A DNA stretch of 64,000 nt from Branchiostoma floridae (GCF_000003815.2 NC_049988.1:20633395-20697394), one strand, 5' to 3'; shown: positions 19,101 through 29,041, numbered from the stretch's first letter. The notes: generated from the sequence alone by a model not told the origin. Numbers and translations: made by a program.

Positions 19101-22030
19101 AACCCTTAATGCCTTGGATGTGCTTCCTTTGTAGAATGTGTGTTTGTTTTCTCCTCCAGGACAGGGAAGCTTATAGTCGGCTGCTGCGGGTAAATACAGA
19201 GACCTTCAAGTCCTCTCACTTAAATCCAGAACAATCGTTTGTATTTCTAACTTATATAAGTTTTACGTTGCTCCAAGCGGTGAAATGTAAGTGTATTTTA
19301 TCATTTTCTTTCAAATCAACGACTGAGTGCCTACGTTGTCTCGTGGTATTTCATGCGATGTCCAGTCATTGACATGTTTCTTTTATTGCCTTTCTTGTTG
19401 TACAACGCAGGCTATTGTAGGCACGACCCCTGTCCAGGAGGTTCGGTACTGCAGCTCAGTGGGAGGGGACCTACTGGTGAGACTGGCAGACGACACCACA
19501 AGGTTACCATGGTTACAGTCACAGATTTTTCTTCAGTTTCAAAAGGCCGTGTTGATCCAATTACATGGATAACATCCGTGTGTGCTTTAAATTCCTTCCG
19601 TTTAGTAAAAACGTTTGAATATACTCTAAATCGCACAAATCATCGACAGAACAAACAAATGTATGCCGTAGGTTGCAAAATGGAAATATCGGAAAACTAA
19701 TGGCTTCATCACTAACATTGAACTGTATGATTCATGGAAACAAATAAAGGAATTAAAAACATTGAACTGTATTGACATGCAAATGATGGGTGTTAGATGT
19801 TGCCACATTTTAAATGTTGCAAATGTACTAAACGTATCTTCTTTCACGTCATGAACAGGAGTACGTTGGAGAGCCTCAGTCCTGACGTAGGCGCCATGAT
19901 GGCGGCTCATACTGAGGGCAAACTCAGAGGAGTGGCTGTCACGGTTAAAGGTAACGCCATATTAGCGAAACTACGTATACATGCAGCTATACATACATAC
20001 ATACATACATACATACATACATACATACATACATACATACATAAATTTTATCTGAAGGGGATGGCCCTCGTCGGCCTCAGCCGCTCTTCTTAAAGAAAAG
20101 ATATTAAATTGGAAACCAACATTTATATCACATTCTGTAGCTAATTCATCAGTTGGCCGGACAAGAAGAGTAAACTTTTTGCAACCGGACTATCACACAA
20201 TTCTGAGTTTGTGAGCTGAGCCACCATATCATACTTCTACATACAAACATGTAACTCTAGTTCATCTTCATCCAAGGGGTAGTATTTCCGTTCTGTGTAT
20301 TACAAAACGGGGTATTTTGGGGTATCAAGTCAAGTATTGCAGTTTGAAACCACCGCCATCGACTTCATATTCCTAAACACCCCGTTTTTTTCTTAAATTA
20401 CAAAACGGGTATAGGCTATTAACCAGCGGATAAAGGTGAACTAGCTTTAATATACTCAAATGTAAGTTCATCAACCTTTACTCAGCCGAGACGGGGGCCG
20501 ATACTGACTTCCAAGCACCTTTGACCCTTTGCTTACGCCACACTTCCTGTCTGGATGTGTGACATAGGCTTTGGGTCATTTCAACTTGAAAAAGATCACA
20601 GGACTGATCGAAAGCTTGTTGGTAAGCATTGTTTTTGTGGTAAGGTATAAAGTTTATGATTGTATCATGATTATTTTTAGCCTTATTACCATTACATATG
20701 TATGTATTACATTTTATCTCTAGGAAGCCCTTCCAACGGCTGTGTAAACGACAATGGGGTGAAGTACGACTTCATCTCCCGGTTCTTCTCTCCGTGGTAC
20801 GGGGTAGCTGAGGATCCTGTCTGCGGGTCTGCTCACACCGTGCTGGCCAGCTACTGGGCAAAGGAGCTGGGCAAGACTGACTTCTACGGTGAGACATAGT
20901 AAGGCCTAGGGGAAAACTGTTGTGTGAGCTCGGTAAGACTGACTTCAACGGTGAGACATAGTCAGGTCTAGGGGAAACTGTTGTGTGAGCTCGGCAAGAC
21001 AGACTTCTACGGTGAGACATAGTCAGGTCTAGGGGAAACTGTTGTGTGAGCTCGGCAAGACAGACTTAGAACTACGGTGAGACATAGTGTGGCATAGGGA
21101 AAAATGTTGTGTGAGCTCGGCAAGACCAACTTCTACGGTGAGACATAGTACGGCATAGGAAAAAGTGTTGTGTTTCCGGTTACGGTCCTAGAAAAATAGG
21201 GCCGGTCGCTAGCAATAATGTTGAATCCGTACAGGACAACTGTGACTGGTTCTTTGGGTATCATGGTGATCATGTTATTTTTACTATTATAGTTCAACTA
21301 CCAAAGCCAAGGACGTGCACATATGTGTAACTGTTTATGGTATGGATTTGGCTGTCTTGTCAATAAGATATTGTTTATCTAAATGTCTAAAATTCATAAA
21401 CGTGCCATCAATGGTGGTTTGTTTTAAAATGTGACAAAATTGGATTATTTTCTTTTGATTACTTGTTCTTGGTTTGCAGTCCGTCAGTGCTCGCCGAGAG
21501 GTGATTTGAAGGTGTGACTATGAGAAGAGCGTTTTTATTGATTTGTTTGTCCGTCAGTACTTACTCAGAGGAGGTGATGTGAAGGTGCGTCTGAGAGAAG
21601 AGGTGTTCATCTTTATTTATTTTTTTGTTTGTTTGTTTGTTTACAGTCCGCCAGTGCTCACCCAGAGGTGGTGACTTGAAGGTTCGGCTGAGAGGAGACG
21701 GGATTGTTTTTATTTATTTATTTGTTTGTTTGTTTACAGTCCACCAGTGCTCGCCCAGAGGAGGCGACTTGAAGGTTCGGCTGAGAGGAGACGGGATTGT
21801 TTTTATTTATTTGTTTGTTTGTTTACAGTCCACTACTTCTCACCAAGAGGAGGCGACTTGAAGGTGCGACTGAGAGGAGACGGGATTGTTTTTATTTATT
21901 TGTTTGTTTGTTTACAGTCCGCCAGTGCTCGCCCAGAGGAGGCGACTTGAAGGTTTGGCTGAGAGGAGACGGGAGGGTGGAGGTGGCAGGGAAGGCTACG
22001 GTCGTCTTAAATGGCAAGATCAAGATTTGA
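16131..22030 (+). CDS. PBLD: PBLD/MAWBP-like PhzF-family isomerase with repetitive N-terminal extension, nine exons
   Basis: Phenazine-biosynthesis-like domain protein of the PhzF superfamily, a likely isomerase-type fold whose physiological substrate is unknown in animals. Exons are 16131-16565, 17104-17203, 17564-17662, 18413-18522, 19160-19189 (a 30-nt microexon), 19411-19502, 19859-19950, 20724-20888 and 21918-22030. All phases agree, giving 1236 nt (411 aa). The PBLD body starts near residue 119 ([20 protein letters not shown]). NLSETAYI at 160-167 carries the Glu (E163) equivalent to the PhzF catalytic acid. [16 protein letters not shown] (196-203), [12 protein letters not shown] (346-357) and the C-terminal [15 protein letters not shown] follow in family order. 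Residues 1 to about 110 are an added NGDVTKTAC-type repeat, absent from the human protein as I know it. The edges of exons 8 and 9 are tandemly repeated in the last intron. Confidence 0.88.
16155..16455 (+). repeat. 27-bp coding minisatellite with CRE-like TGACGTCA sites in PBLD exon 1
   Basis: About ten degenerate 27-bp units encode variants of N-G-D-V-T-K-T-A-C. The unit core is (T/C)GACGTCACCAAGAC. Exact CRE palindromes TGACGTCA lie at 16163, 16379, 16406 and 16418, with several one-mismatch relatives between them. The frame stays open throughout. In protein terms this is a polar, Thr/Asn/Asp-rich, probably disordered tail. Confidence 0.85.
16691..16896. mobile_element. TIR element with CTTAGGTCACATTT ends in PBLD intron 1
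   Basis: AGGCTTAGGTCACATTTATA at the left pairs with AAATGTGATCTAAGCCT at the right, and CCCGGCCGGGC pairs with CCCGGCCGGGCC further in. The interior has CATGATTTGTGTATA. A partial relative lies at 1525-1715. No transposase is present. Confidence 0.7.
17416..17502. repeat. (TCAC)n microsatellite in PBLD intron 2
   Basis: Uninterrupted CTCA/TCAC tetranucleotides for about 85 bases. It lies about 60 bases before the exon 3 acceptor, so length changes could affect that splice site. Its open frames (Leu-Thr-His-Ser) are not genes. Confidence 0.95.
17723..18146. mobile_element. Large TIR foldback element in PBLD intron 3
   Basis: The left arm (AACAGTTACAACAATTTTCA through GTACAGTACATACCTCCC and GTAGACATCG's complement) pairs with the right arm ending AATTGTTGTAACTGTTGTT. 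Each arm is over 100 bases and nearly perfect, extending to GACCTAGTCTC / GAGACTAGGT near the centre. A diverged relative lies at about 31125-31425. Arms this similar suggest a young insertion. Confidence 0.8.
19990..20043. repeat. (CATA)n microsatellite in PBLD intron 7
   Basis: About 13 perfect CATA tetramers. Confidence 0.95.
20255..20456. mobile_element. MITE-like element, TTCACCTTTATCCG family (copy 4)
   Basis: CTCTAGTTCATCTTCATCC at the left and GCGGATAAAGGTGAACTAGC at the right are the family ends, with mismatches in the left arm. It lies in PBLD intron 7. Confidence 0.65.
20486..20632. mobile_element. Dispersed repeat with AGCCGAGACGGGGGC
   Basis: AGCCGAGACGGGGGCCGATA, then CACCTTTGACCCTTTGCTTA and AAGCTTGTTGGTAAG, recurs at about 44282-44425 with the same order of blocks. 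A fragment (AGAGACGGGGGTCG) lies near 45146. The family is unidentified. Confidence 0.6.
20864..21173 (+). repeat. Five tandem copies of the PBLD exon 8 donor edge (~61 bp)
   Basis: GAGCT(G/C)GGCAAGAC(T/A)GACTTC followed by TACGGTGAGACATAGT recurs at 20864 (real exon), 20926, 20987, 21048 and 21113. Every copy keeps the ACG|GTGAGA donor. The copies extend the intron start; the real exon end is the first donor, because an in-frame stop (TAG in GACATAG) follows it. Confidence 0.85.
21480..21917 (+). repeat. Tandem copies of the PBLD exon 9 acceptor edge (~90 bp), five upstream of the real one
   Basis: Copies of TCCGCCAGTGCTCGCCCAGA and the following GGCGACTTGAAGGT begin at 21480, 21550, 21647, 21740 and 21829, before the true last exon at 21918. 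All but the one at 21550 are preceded by a pyrimidine-rich tract ending TT(A/G)CAG. Copies at 21647, 21740 and 21829 reach GAGACGGGATT and then enter the (TTTG)n tract, so they lack the conserved C-terminus; only the 21918 copy has [13 protein letters not shown]. The 21480 copy hits a stop after about 12 codons. Confidence 0.85.
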
Positions 22031-22076
22031 TAAACGTCTTGAGTGTAGAACCGGGTTAAAGGTCAACTTAGATAGT

Positions 22077-22445
22077 TTATCATCACTTCTTGTCACTCCG
22101 AATGAAAGCTCCTCTGTGTTGGTAAATTCCATAGTGAAAAAGTTTGTTCCAGCACAACAGAAAGACTCACCATAAATTTTCGGTCGAGTACTCCGACCTT
22201 CTTCAGGTAGACGATTCGCTGCACTGATGTTCCGGAAGTCGTCGGATATCCGGATGACGTCAGTACTCAGCAGCGAATCATAAAGGCGGGAAGGCATGGT
22301 CCAGTGACACGGAATTGGTTGCCAGGAGATTCGATGTGTATATGCCGAAAATTTATGGTGAGCCTTTCTGTTGTGTTGGAACAAAGTTTAAACTTTTTCA
22401 CTATGGAATTTGCCACACAGATGAAGCTTTCATTCGGACATTAGA
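22077..22445. mobile_element. Foldback element just downstream of PBLD
   Basis: TGTCACTCCGAATGAAAGCT to GACTCACCATAAATTTTCGG at the left is the reverse complement, with few changes, of CCGAAAATTTATGGTGAGCC to AGCTTTCATTCGGA at the right. The arms are about 100 bases. It overlaps a 125-codon minus-strand open frame that I regard as an artefact of the element. Confidence 0.7.
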
Positions 22446-22529
22446 TAGCTCATCATCATATCTTGTCACTCCAATACTGCAGGCAGGCTAAGGCCTTCCA
22501 GTCCGCATCCTGATTGGAGATGTGAGCAC

Positions 22530-22933
22530 TAGGGGTGGGTACTGGTACAGAAAATTCAGGTCCAGGTCCGGACCTGAACCTGATTCAGTATGATTCATAC
22601 CAATTGTCCATTTCACTACAAAGAAATCTGTTTGGTTGAGTATTAGACTTACACTGGCGTTTTAAAATCCTACAACGCTAACTGCACCTGTACGATTGGC
22701 TGTAAAACTTGCAAAAAACGTGGAAATTACTATAAACTCTACATTACTTCACTCGTTATTTTCTTTCACCTGCAAGTGCCAAAACGTGTGAATGCCTGAT
22801 AAAATAATCTGTTAATTTTCTAATCGGTCCAACATCCGGTCTACCTAATTTTTTCAGGTCCATTTTTTTTGGACCGGTCCAATAAGAAAAAAACCGGTTT
22901 TGTACCGGTACGCTGTACCGATATCCAGCCCTA
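22530..22933. mobile_element. hAT-like non-autonomous transposon with 8-bp target-site duplication
   Basis: The element runs from TAGGGGTGGGTAC to ATATCCAGCCCTA. It is bounded on both sides by the identical octamer GTGAGCAC (22522-22529 and 22934-22941). Eight-base duplications and T/CAGGG-type short termini are typical of hAT elements. The interior contains repeated GGTCC/GGACC and ACCGGT motifs and no transposase. Confidence 0.8.
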
Positions 22934-22944
22934 GTGAGCACCCA

Positions 22945-24320
22945 TAAAGTTACACATTGGAAAGCAACTGGCTATATAAAAAATTGTATTTTTAGACGTT
23001 TCAAATAGTATCACTGACTAAAAGTTGTGGGTGCTATCTGAAATGTCCGTTTTAAAAATCTACCCAATGAAGATTGAACAAATTTTGTATTGGGTATCTG
23101 AAATTATTATTATTATTATTTTTTTTTACTCAATGGTCACCACGTAACAAGGCCATGAATTCCACTCAAGGTTACGGGTTACATGATTGGAACTGTAACA
23201 GCAACTCTTCGCCATAGGTCAGAAACATCATGATTGAGACCAGCCCAATTGTTCACTATGAGTGAGGACTAACTGACCCAATAGGCGAAGCAGGGGTTAC
23301 GAGGGCTGCTCGGGAGATTCCCTACCCCTATTTTGGCCGGAATGGTTTGATCCGCTCGTAATATTACTTATTACTTGGATGTCTAACCTTTATGACTTAG
23401 CACTGCAGATTAAATCTCTTACATGAAGTTGAAATGAGTATCTATCTTATGAAGAAGATATCTCAGAAATTCGTTTCGTTGGTCTGAAAGTTTATGATGA
23501 TACATAGTAATGCGAAATGATGATACACAGTAATGCGAAATGATAAAAACTATTTACTCTTTGAAGTACATCGATGTGTAAGATACAGATTTGGTGACCA
23601 ATGTTGAAGCAGCTGTGTAGAAATCACTTTAGTATCCAATTTTGATGAGCTATGGATGAAATCCACAAGTGTGGTAGATTTACTATATATAACGTTACCG
23701 TTAATGATGCAAGTAAGAAATTAAAATTTGCATTCAATATGAAATCTAAGAGATCAGGAAGATTGAACAATTGATTAGAGACATTGAGTAAACATTATAC
23801 CTAACCATAGATTTTCTTTTTTTCTATTTTTTGTATTCTACAATAATAGTATCCGTTCCTGATAATGTTGTTTTTAATTGAAATTTGAAGGCATGTATGT
23901 GCTCATTTTACATATTTTTTATGATTTACAGCATTTTCTTTTTGGAAATGGACAACATAGACGTGTGAAAAAATGTCATCCATACAATACAAAAAGATAC
24001 AACAGATACATTGTATATGAAAATACATGTATATGAACTGGTTTTAATCGAATGTGCGTAACTTAGCAAATGGCTTTGAAACGAAACTGTAAGGTAACCA
24101 ACAAATACAAGGTTAATCCCGCCACACAAAACGATATATAAAACATACAAGTTGTATTATATGTAACAGAATGGTAAAGGTTTCATAAAGGGCATATCTT
24201 TGTGTGTATCCTAGTTCTAGTCGTCTTTGTCGCTTAGGTTCTTTTTGCGTAGAAAAATGTCATAGTCTGTATAGACTGACTGACAGAGAGAAAGGAAGAG
24301 ATCCTAGTGACTTAATTAGG
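22945..24320. other. Intergenic stretch without recognised genes
   Basis: I see no supportable exon. It holds a fragment of the CACTGACGAAAG repeat near 23008 and a short poly(ATT) tract near 23104. The segment at about 23880-24110 resembles about 41935-42040 and 2540-2620 (TTTTGGAAA, then ATGTCATCCATA(C/T)AAT), a further dispersed repeat. Confidence 0.45.
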
Positions 24321-24328
24321 GCTCCCTT

Positions 24329-24391
24329 ATTGCTGGCCTCTCTCATAGCCGTCCAAATCTAAAATGGACGGCTATGAGAGAGGCCAGCAAT
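24329..24391. repeat. Perfect short hairpin
   Basis: TTGCTGGCCTCTCTCATAGC and GCTATGAGAGAGGCCAGCAA are exact reverse complements extending through CGTCCA / TGGACG around a short loop (AATCTAAAA). It is about 28 bases per arm. It lies in the 3' flank of BTB-Kelch gene A. Confidence 0.85.
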
Positions 24392-24538
24392 CAGCGACCC
24401 AGTACAAAAAGAAATGGCCAGCAAAAGTGCCAAAAAAGTCCATAGAGAGCCTGCTATGGAGGCTATTATAAACCACCCCTCACCAAAAAGTACCATGAAT
24501 GGCCAGTATACTAACTAGGAAGGCACTCAGGATAATGA

Positions 24539-24757
24539 TACTGTATATAAAATGCATTTAAGTTTGCGGGGATTTAATTTCGCGGTAGCGGGAAAAAGGA
24601 CTTTTCGCGGTGGATTTAAGTTCGCACAGTTATACCATAGACTGCAATCTAATACCACAATAGAAAAATGTTCGCAGTGGTTTTAATTTCGCGGTAAAGT
24701 GGTCACCGCGAAAACCGCGAACATTAATCCACCGCGAACATTTCTGCATTTACAGTA
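24539..24757. mobile_element. TA-flanked MITE with TACTGTAAATGCAGAAA-type ends (copy 1)
   Basis: The termini TACTGTATATAAAATGC and TTTCTGCATTTACAGTA are imperfect inverted repeats. The interior is full of CGCGGT/ACCGCG blocks. The paralogous 3' flank at about 33691-33718 (GGCACTCAGGGTAATCTTGT) lacks it, while here the same flank is split (GGCACTCAGGATAATGA ... TCTTGTACTTACT). This gives an empty-site comparison. Other copies: 30858 and 51289. Confidence 0.85.
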
Positions 24758-25011
24758 TCTTGTACTTACTGCTGTTGAACTAAAGGACAAAGATCATCAG
24801 TTCAACCTCTTACATAAAGATTCACCTATCTAAAAGAAGCAAACTTTTTAAATCTGTAAATCTTCTTACTTCTACTCTAGTATAAAATCTAGCATATCAA
24901 TCTCATTGTTGATATCTAAACAAAATGTCTTTAATCAGTCTTGCCCTGTAGTTTCTAGCCCCATGTCCCTTTCCTGCACATTAACAATAAAAGTATAAAA
25001 AGTGATGTGTT

Positions 25012-28000
25012 TTATGTCCGTTTAAGATATGGTAGGTACAATCGTGCTACAGGGGCACAAGAACCATACACACCATATTTCTTATCAGGCAGATCAGGCA
25101 GGGTGGCCTTCAACTCTCTCCAGGCATCGGCAGACCTGTCATACACATACACGTGATGCGCACAGTCTGTTGGTGACCTTTTTCTGTCAGGGTCATCAAC
25201 GTCCAACAGTGCATGCAGCTGGTTTTCCATTACAAAAAGACTTGGACGATACTTCATACCAAGGTTTCGTGGATTGGGCCAGCCTTGCAGTTCCTGCCAG
25301 CAGTCTGAGTCTGTGTCGTACATCATAGTCTGTGTGAATTCAAAATCAATGCAGAAAATCTCCCTTCCCATGGCAACGGCTGTACAGGGATCAGGAACAT
25401 CGATCGGTGGAGTCCGCTTGCTCCACTTGTCCTGACTTGGGTTGTAGCGATGCACTTCCTCACTTCTGAGGAAATAGAGATGTGAACCACAGGACACTGT
25501 TGCACTGTGGTCTAAAGTTTCCCTGAGTTGCAGCTGTGAACAGTCCTGCCACTGGTTCGTCTGCAGATTGTACTTTTTCATCTCCAGCAATGGCCTGTCT
25601 TCCTCAGGATTAACAGCAAGGTAATATAAAATCCTGTCTACTTCATGAAAGTGTGTCTCATACAAGTCATCTTCTGGTCCATTAGAGGACACACCTGTTT
25701 TTTCCCACACGTTTTCTTTATGTTTGTACTTAAACAGTGACAACTGATTCCCATCCTCAAATACTTCAGTTTGCAGGATGTAGATGTTGTTATCACTGGT
25801 GACTGTCATGGTTCTGGCATGAGGATGGTCTTCTATTTTGTAATTGCAGCTGATGTACTTCCCTTCACGAGGGTTCATGAAAAAGAGCTCCTTGAAACTG
25901 GATAAGAAAAAATACATCGAAAACTGTCAATAAAACTGGACTGGAAACTCGTCTATTTCTATAGGCTAAAATCACAGTAAGCACTGTTTAATCAATCATT
26001 GATCAAATCTGATCTTCTAGCTCCTAAGAAATGTCCTTGAGTAGGAAACAGATGAATGTTACATTTTTAGCAAGAGCTCAAAATGAGGTTCCCATGGTGT
26101 TGTGCAAGGATTTTGTACAGCTTACAAAGTCAAACAAACAAGTATATACTAACTTGTCTGAATTGTACATTCACATCAAACAAATAAGTATATGCTGACC
26201 TAAAGCACAGAATAGCCATCTCTGTGGTCATTCCAAGCCTCGGTTTCAGGTCAGGGTTCCCTTTCTGTACCACATTCCTGACGACCTCAGAACTCCCAGG
26301 CTGCTCCCTGACCAGGGGATGCTCCAAGATGGCTGTCGTGTCATCTGAGGTCAGCAGGTTGAAGCGGATGTGAGGGAGGATGCTGGGCAGGTGGTGCAGT
26401 CTGTATGGTACAAGAGGTTCACATGGGGGTGTTAGGATATGCATGGCAAGGTAAAACTTGTCTGTAGGGTACAGAACAGAAGATGACATGATGCTGTCTG
26501 TAGAGTACAGAGTAGGACCAAAGTTTTGTAGACATGTTTCTAAATCACTGAAGAAAATTCTGAGATGTTGAATCTTGTATTATGTCATACCTGTGACGCC
26601 AAAACGTTCGATACGGGTGTTCCGGACCGGCTGATAACTTTCCGTACGGCCCGGGCTTATCACACGGGCTCCATTGGAATAAATCGAACTGTTTCGAGTG
26701 GGCAGAGTAGGGCGCCATTGAAAGTTCGAATACCTGATTCGGACGTTGGAACATTACTGTTGCAACGCTTTTTTTTGAGGGCACCAAATTTGTTTAACTT
26801 CTGGCGCATTTTGCTTCAAAACATGGGTTTTCTCAGGTGGGTATGACATAAATAAAATACAACACAGTGTATTCCGCATCACCCTCGGTCTCAGCCCTTC
26901 CGCGGGTCGGATCCCTTCGGCCGTCGGGCGATCTGACCCGCGGCCGGGCTGATACCTTGGGCGATACGGAATACACCGTGTTGTATTCTATATTTATAAC
27001 CTGCCAAAATGGTAGTAATGAATTGGGTTTCTACAGTCATTCAATGTGTACACAAAATTACAAACAGATTAGACAATAGAAGACAGCTATGGAGATAATT
27101 ACACCCACCTATCCTCCCTGCTGTGCTGCACCCATCTCACCACAGCCTCCCACACTGTTGTCTCCTCTTTAACATCCAGCTCATCGTGGCTGATGATCTC
27201 AGTCAGCTGATTCACACTCAGACTGCAAAACTCCTCACTGGAGGCAACCTGTGGAGGTGCAGAGTTCATGTACATGTATGGTACTTTAGAAAGCAACGTT
27301 TTATTTGTAAAGGCTTCTTAACAGTGAAAGATTAGCACTGAAAAGTGGGTTCCATTTTTTTGTTATTTGGAAGACAGCTATAAAGATCACAAAATCAAAA
27401 AAAAAAAAAAATTGTAGATAAAATCCCCTAAAATATCTGTCACTCTGTTTAATATGAAAGAAATCAAAAGGCTTCCAATAAGTTTTTAATTCTTCCAGAA
27501 GTGACGTGACCCACAATCAAAATACCTGACCCACCTCAAGAAAGTTTCTATGGATCAAATGCAGACAAGGTTTCTGCACACTGTCCACAGAGTAGATATC
27601 AGCAAACTTGTACAGGTCCATACAGGTGGAGCGCTCCACGTTCATGGCCATGTAGCTGCTGCAGGTGTCTCTCACATAGTCCAGTTGGAGGAGGTCGGCT
27701 GCCTGGCACAGGGGCTGCACTTTGTCCAGGGACACATGGAGGGTTCCCGAGTAGATGTAACTCAGGATCTCCTCAAACATTGCTGCATCCAAATCCTGTG
27801 GTACAATATATTAAACATAACAATGTTCAAACACTTATAAACACAAAAGGTATTATCACCATATACTTCTTTTATTATAATGAAGATTAATCTTTAAATC
27901 CAGGTGTGCAATTTTATAGATACATAATCTCTACTATTTGCACATAAAAAATGTTTCTGATACTTGATAGCAATGCTCCTTGACCAGCTACGTGACCTTT

Positions 28001-28447
28001 AACCCCTAAATACCAAAGTACAAAATGTACTACATTTACTAGTAGTATAAAGTGGGGAGGGGGGCATAGCGAGGGACACATTTGGCGTCCAAAAAAAGGG
28101 TTTCGCCTGTTTTGCACCTTCTCTGTGATACGCTACATCTTAGAATGTTTCCTGTCTCAGTCTATTCTAACCACATGTCACGCCAACCCTACCTGTAAAA
28201 CAACCGTCTTCTGCCGACTTTCCGCCATGTCACTTGTAAACATGGCCCTGAAGTAGGGGCTGGCCGCGGACAGAACAAGCCGATGGCAGGGAAACCGCCG
28301 GCCCTCGACTTCAAGGACGACGTCCTGCAGTACCCCAGCCTTCTGTAAGTCGCTCACAGTTCCAAGAAACCCGTGCAGATAGCTCTCGTCTTGGTAGGAA
28401 CGAGGACGAACTGCGCTGGCGTGGGGTTCTTGGTCTGCGGCGGCCAT
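25012..28447 (-). CDS. BTB-BACK-Kelch protein, cluster gene A, five exons
   Basis: Likely cullin-3 E3 ligase adaptor of the KLHL/KBTBD group; the target is unknown. Minus-strand exons are 28447-28193, 27795-27535, 27248-27109, 26400-26200 and 25897-25012. All are GT-AG and in phase: 1743 nt, 580 aa. The BTB domain covers about residues 30-140 ([57 protein letters not shown]). BACK covers about 145-260 ([26 protein letters not shown]). The last exon (about 286-580) holds Kelch-type blades ending in Tyr-Asp/Asn...Trp ([43 protein letters not shown]). The start [10 protein letters not shown] is chosen because it is shared by all copies; an upstream in-frame ATG (MGHFITK) exists at 28468. Confidence 0.88.
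26856..26988. mobile_element. GC-rich foldback element in intron 3 of gene A
   Basis: AATACAACACAGTGTATTCC at the left pairs with GGAATACACCGTGTTGTATT at the right. The centre carries palindromic CCGCGGGTCGGAT / GATCTGACCCGCGG. A related piece (GGGCGATCCGACCCGCGTG) lies in intron 3 of the NNMT-like gene near 3190. Confidence 0.75.
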
Positions 28448-28460
28448 CTTGGTGATGAAA

Positions 28461-28513
28461 TGACCCAAGGGTCAAAGAGTAGACCTCTACTGATTACCCA
28501 CATAATGTAGCAG
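28461..28513 (-). promoter_or_regulatory. Conserved 5' flank block of gene A
   Basis: TGACCCAAGGGTCAAAGAGT and GATTACCCACATAATGTAGC, the two blocks shared by all five BTB-Kelch 5' flanks. They start 14 bases upstream of the chosen ATG. Promoter function is inferred. Confidence 0.4.
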
Positions 28514-29041
28514 CACCTGTACTAACACCATTCATTGAGATGACATAGAAAATTTATATCGATATCTATACCGCTAGCAGAAAGGTTTTTTTTTTCATGT
28601 TTTGTCTGAGTCATCAATTTGAGTTTTGTTTTCATATAAATAAAATAATGTTATGCCCTATTTGATTAACAAGGACAGCACATCTGGCTGTATAAAATGC
28701 TTTACCTACTATCTTCTGAAAATACAATATATAGGGCTCCAGATATAACAGTACTTGATGGTAAAGGAAACGATGGCTACTTCTTTCAATCACTTTATAT
28801 TTATTGTGTAAAATTATTTACAAAGATGTAATATGGAGATTAATCTACATAAACTGGTCTTAATCTAAGGTGTATAACTCTTCAATTCACTTTGTAACAA
28901 AAACTGTCAAGTGAGCAACTAATACTATGTTAATCACGCAACACAAAATTCCACAAAAGCCAATATCTATCAGTCCTGTCCTGTACTTTCTGTGTCCTTA
29001 TCCTGCACATCAACACTGGAAAGCATACAAAGTGATGTATT

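Noticed and set aside
20772-21020. Minus-strand frame [14 protein letters not shown] and so on
   Set aside because: It is antisense to PBLD exon 8 and its tandem donor copies.
22007-22384. 125-codon minus-strand frame downstream of PBLD
   Set aside because: It overlaps the foldback element at 22077-22445 and the end of PBLD exon 9; no protein family match is apparent.
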